From Candidatus Zixiibacteriota bacterium (GTDB taxonomy: Bacteria; Zixibacteria; MSB-5A5; GN15; FEB-12), in NCBI GenBank assembly GCA_023132995.1, contig JAGLXI010000186.1, positions 1 to 6,183 of the forward strand: 6,183 nt of DNA, written 5' to 3'. This document shows positions 4,322-6,183 of this stretch, piece after piece. Position 1 is the stretch's first letter; the number at the start of each line of letters is the position of its first letter. The notes below the pieces were generated by a model that saw nothing but the letters and a program-made list of their open reading frames with translations, did not search any database and was not told the origin of the DNA. A program made the translations under genes and the position numbers.

Positions 4322-5853
4322 CAGCGGCTGCCTCCGAAGTATCGCAGGTTGTCGCGTCGATAGCACATCAGCCATCCGGATATCGGTTGATGGGCGACGT
4401 CATGCCCGCCCGTAGTTATCTTGCGCTCGCGGGTGAACTTGTCCAGCGCGGCGGCAATGGCGGCACCCTCCCGCAGATCGTCGGTCATATCGGTGTACCT
4501 GTTGTCGGGATACTCCTCGGTGAGAAAACTGGTCGACAGATCGCCCGCCAGGAACTTCGCGTTGTCCATAACAGCCCGGTGGAAACCGATAGTGGTTTTC
4601 GGTCCCGACACGCGGTACTCATCGAGAGCGCGCCTGGTGCGATTGATCGCTTCCGTGCGGTCCTTGCCCCACACCACCAGCTTGGCGATCATCGGGTCAT
4701 AGAAGATGGGAATCTCGTTGAAGATCACCACTCCGGAGTCGACGCGCACCCCCGGCCCGGCCGGTATGCGGTAGTTCTTGAGCATTCCGGTCGAGGGCAT
4801 GAATCCATTTTCCGGGTCCTCGGCATAGATACGGCACTCGATAGCGTGACCGTTCAGGGCGATATCCTCCTGGCGGTAGCGCAATCGTTCACCCCGGGCG
4901 ACGCCGATCTGCTCGCGGACAAGATCGATACCGGTGACCATCTCCGTCACCGGATGCTCCACCTGCAGGCGTGTGTTGACTTCGAGAAAATAGAACGACA
5001 GATCCTGATCCACCATGAATTCAACCGTACCCGCGCCGACATAATTTGTCTTCCCGGCGATTTTCACGGCCGCCTCGCCCATGCGTCGGCGTAGTTCGGG
5101 AGTGACAACGGGCGACGGCGACTCCTCGATAACTTTCTGGTGTCGGCGCTGGATGGAGCACTCGCGTTCGCCCAGTTGGATACAGTTGCCGTGCCGGTCG
5201 CAGAGAATCTGTATCTCGATATGACGCGGCCGCTTCAGGTAGCGCTCGATAAAGACCCGACCGTCGCCAAAAGCAGACGCGGCTTCGCTGGAAGCACGCT
5301 TGAGACCTTCCTCGAAATCATCGGGCGACTCGACCACGCGCATCCCTTTGCCGCCACCACCGGCCGCAGCCTTGACCAGCACCGGGAAACCGACCTTGCG
5401 AGCTTTCTTAAGCGCCTGGTCGAGGTTGTCCCCCTCTATAGTATCACCCGGCACCACCGGCAGTCCGGCTTCGCGAGCAGCCGCCCGCGCCTGCAGTTTG
5501 TCGCCAAGAAGGGCTATCGTTTCGGCTGTGGGGCCGATGAAAGTGATCCCCTCGTCGGTGCAACGCTGTGCAAAGGCCGCGTTCTCCGCCAGGAAACCGT
5601 AGCCCGGGTGAATGGCATCCGCGCCCGATTTTCCGGCAACACCGATGATCTTGTCGTGAACCAGGTAGCTTTCGGTGGATGGGGAGGGGCCGATGTGGTA
5701 GGCCTCGTCAGCCATGCGGACATGGTAGGCGGTCTTGTCGCAGTCGGAGAAGACAGCCACGGAGGTGATGCCAAGGTCGCGACAGGCGCGGATAATCCGC
5801 ACGGCGATTTCGCCCCGGTTGGCGATGAGGATTTTTCGTATCTCATTGTTCAT
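4321..5853 (-). CDS. Biotin carboxylase subunit of propionyl/acetyl-CoA carboxylase
   Basis: The 510-residue ATP-grasp enzyme carboxylates biotin using bicarbonate and ATP. It opens with Lys-Ile-Leu-Ile-Ala-Asn-Arg-Gly-Glu-Ile at about 7-16. His-Pro-Gly-Tyr-Gly-Phe is at 82-87, the glycine-rich ATP loop with Lys161 and Lys169 at 161-172, and His-Gln-Lys at 238-240. Metal and catalytic residues Glu278, Glu291, Asn293 and Arg295 lie in the Glu-Val-Asn-Thr-Arg segment, and an Arg370 equivalent of the E. coli Arg338 is present. All key residues look intact. The last 60 residues go beyond a minimal biotin carboxylase and end with a Gly-Trp and Arg-Arg-Asp-Asn-Leu-Arg stretch, as found just before the BT region of single-chain propionyl-CoA carboxylase alpha. 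The ATG at 5853 fits the family N-terminus and has a weak GGA 8 bases upstream; a TTG at 5865 is the alternative. Known symbols accC or pccA would both be loose here, so none is assigned. Confidence 0.95.
   Translation of the reverse strand: MNNEIRKILIANRGEIAVRIIRACRDLGITSVAVFSDCDKTAYHVRMADEAYHIGPSPSTESYLVHDKIIGVAGKSGADAIHPGYGFLAENAAFAQRCTDEGITFIGPTAETIALLGDKLQARAAAREAGLPVVPGDTIEGDNLDQALKKARKVGFPVLVKAAAGGGGKGMRVVESPDDFEEGLKRASSEAASAFGDGRVFIERYLKRPRHIEIQILCDRHGNCIQLGERECSIQRRHQKVIEESPSPVVTPELRRRMGEAAVKIAGKTNYVGAGTVEFMVDQDLSFYFLEVNTRLQVEHPVTEMVTGIDLVREQIGVARGERLRYRQEDIALNGHAIECRIYAEDPENGFMPSTGMLKNYRIPAGPGVRVDSGVVIFNEIPIFYDPMIAKLVVWGKDRTEAINRTRRALDEYRVSGPKTTIGFHRAVMDNAKFLAGDLSTSFLTEEYPDNRYTDMTDDLREGAAIAAALDKFTRERKITTGGHDVAHQPISGWLMCYRRDNLRYFGGSR
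4331..4335 (-). promoter_or_regulatory. Shine-Dalgarno GGAGG for the biotin carrier
   Basis: A minus-strand GGAGG lies 9 bases before the ATG at 4321, within the last codons of the biotin carboxylase. It is the strongest ribosome site in the operon part of the window and fixes the start of the carrier at 4321. Confidence 0.7.
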
Positions 5854-5874
5854 GCCGAGTTCCAACTGATCATT

Positions 5875-6183
5875 CTACAGCGGGATGTTCCCGTGCTTCT
5901 TTGGTGGATTGGTGTCTTTCTTAGTCGCCAGCATCTCGTAGGCGCGGATTAACCGGGGACGGGTGGTTTTCGGTTCGATCACATCATCGACATAACCCCG
6001 CGCCGCAGCCGTGAACGGGTTGGCGAACTTCTCACGGAACTCGTCGATCTTTTTCTGCAACTCCGCTTCGGGATCATCGGAACCCGCGATATCCTTCTTG
6101 AAGATGATCTCCACCGCACCCTGTGAGCCCATGACCGCGATCTCCGCCGACGGCCAGGCATAGTTCATGTCACCGCGAACATG
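5875..6183 (-). CDS. Propionyl/acetyl-CoA carboxylase carboxyltransferase (beta) subunit, C-terminal part
   Basis: The last 102 residues of an acyl-CoA carboxylase beta subunit are present; the remaining roughly 400 lie beyond the right edge. The fragment starts in the conserved Arg-Gly-Asp-Met-Asn-Tyr-Ala-Trp-Pro region, continues with Ala-Glu-Ile-Ala-Val-Met-Gly and Gly-Ala-Val-Glu-Ile-Ile-Phe, then Phe-Ala-Asn-Pro-Phe-Thr-Ala-Ala-Ala-Arg-Gly-Tyr, and ends with Lys-Lys-His-Gly-Asn-Ile-Pro-Leu. These are hallmarks of the PccB family, which moves the carboxyl group from biotin to propionyl-CoA or acetyl-CoA. Preference for propionyl-CoA is inferred from the mutase and epimerase downstream; the specificity-determining pocket is largely outside the window. 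Its stop precedes the biotin carboxylase start by 21 bases. Confidence 0.95.
   Translation of the reverse strand, partial: HVRGDMNYAWPSAEIAVMGSQGAVEIIFKKDIAGSDDPEAELQKKIDEFREKFANPFTAAARGYVDDVIEPKTTRPRLIRAYEMLATKKDTNPPKKHGNIPL

Noticed and set aside
4322..4375. Longer start of the biotin carrier at 4375
   Set aside because: The extra 18 residues do not fit the family start, while the ATG at 4321 has GGAGG at 9 bases and a TGATG coupling.
4273..5094. Long plus-strand open frame opposite the biotin carboxylase
   Set aside because: This is a shadow of the ATP-grasp gene; there is no domain pattern or ribosome site. The frame at 5140-5952 was rejected for the same reason.
1..6183. A new defence, mobile or RNA-based system
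   Set aside because: I looked for repeats with regular spacing, transposase motifs, tRNA-like segments and toxin-antitoxin pairs on both strands and saw none. The content is metabolic genes and envelope-associated small genes.

Overview
The window carries most of a propionyl-CoA to succinyl-CoA pathway operon on the minus strand (positions 1267 to 6183, read right to left). On the left is a short plus-strand block with a tiny membrane protein, a decayed BlaI/MecI-type repressor and a membrane-anchored zinc-ribbon protein. Base composition is moderately GC-rich. The presence of a lipobox lipoprotein, a LiaF-like mini membrane protein and a mutase whose B12 domain is encoded elsewhere suggests a bacterium, probably a diderm and perhaps from an uncultivated lineage of the FCB type (for example Zixibacteria-like). 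That placement is inference only; no RNA or marker gene here fixes the taxon.

Operon, in order of transcription: the 3' end of the carboxyltransferase (beta) subunit of a propionyl/acetyl-CoA carboxylase (5875-6183, cut by the window edge); the biotin carboxylase subunit (4321-5853); the biotin carrier subunit (3809-4321); the catalytic large subunit of methylmalonyl-CoA mutase (2234-3808); a small unidentified lipoprotein (1696-2247); and methylmalonyl-CoA epimerase (1267-1695). After the first 21-base gap every junction is a direct abutment or an overlap, so the genes look translationally coupled. The carboxylase makes (S)-methylmalonyl-CoA, the epimerase converts it to the (R) form, and the mutase rearranges that to succinyl-CoA. 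The set would serve propionate, odd-chain fatty acid or branched amino acid breakdown, or run in reverse for propionate formation. The B12-binding mutase subunit and the MeaB-type chaperone are not in the window, and the operon promoter lies beyond the right edge.

Left block, plus strand: a 50-residue, two-helix protein like the LiaI/LiaF transmembrane region starts at a GTG at 95 behind a GGAGG. It is followed at about 269-448 by the middle of a BlaI/MecI repressor without its N-terminal half and with an early stop, which I read as a pseudogene. Next comes a 252-residue secreted or membrane protein (516-1274) with a signal peptide, an extracytoplasmic domain, one transmembrane helix and a cytoplasmic RanBP2-like zinc ribbon. 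Its stop overlaps the stop of the convergent epimerase gene by 8 bases.

No new defence system, CRISPR array, tRNA, rRNA or insertion sequence is visible. The points most worth a second look are the lipoprotein embedded in the metabolic operon, the zinc-ribbon membrane protein, the repressor remnant, and the split architecture of both the carboxylase alpha chain and the mutase.
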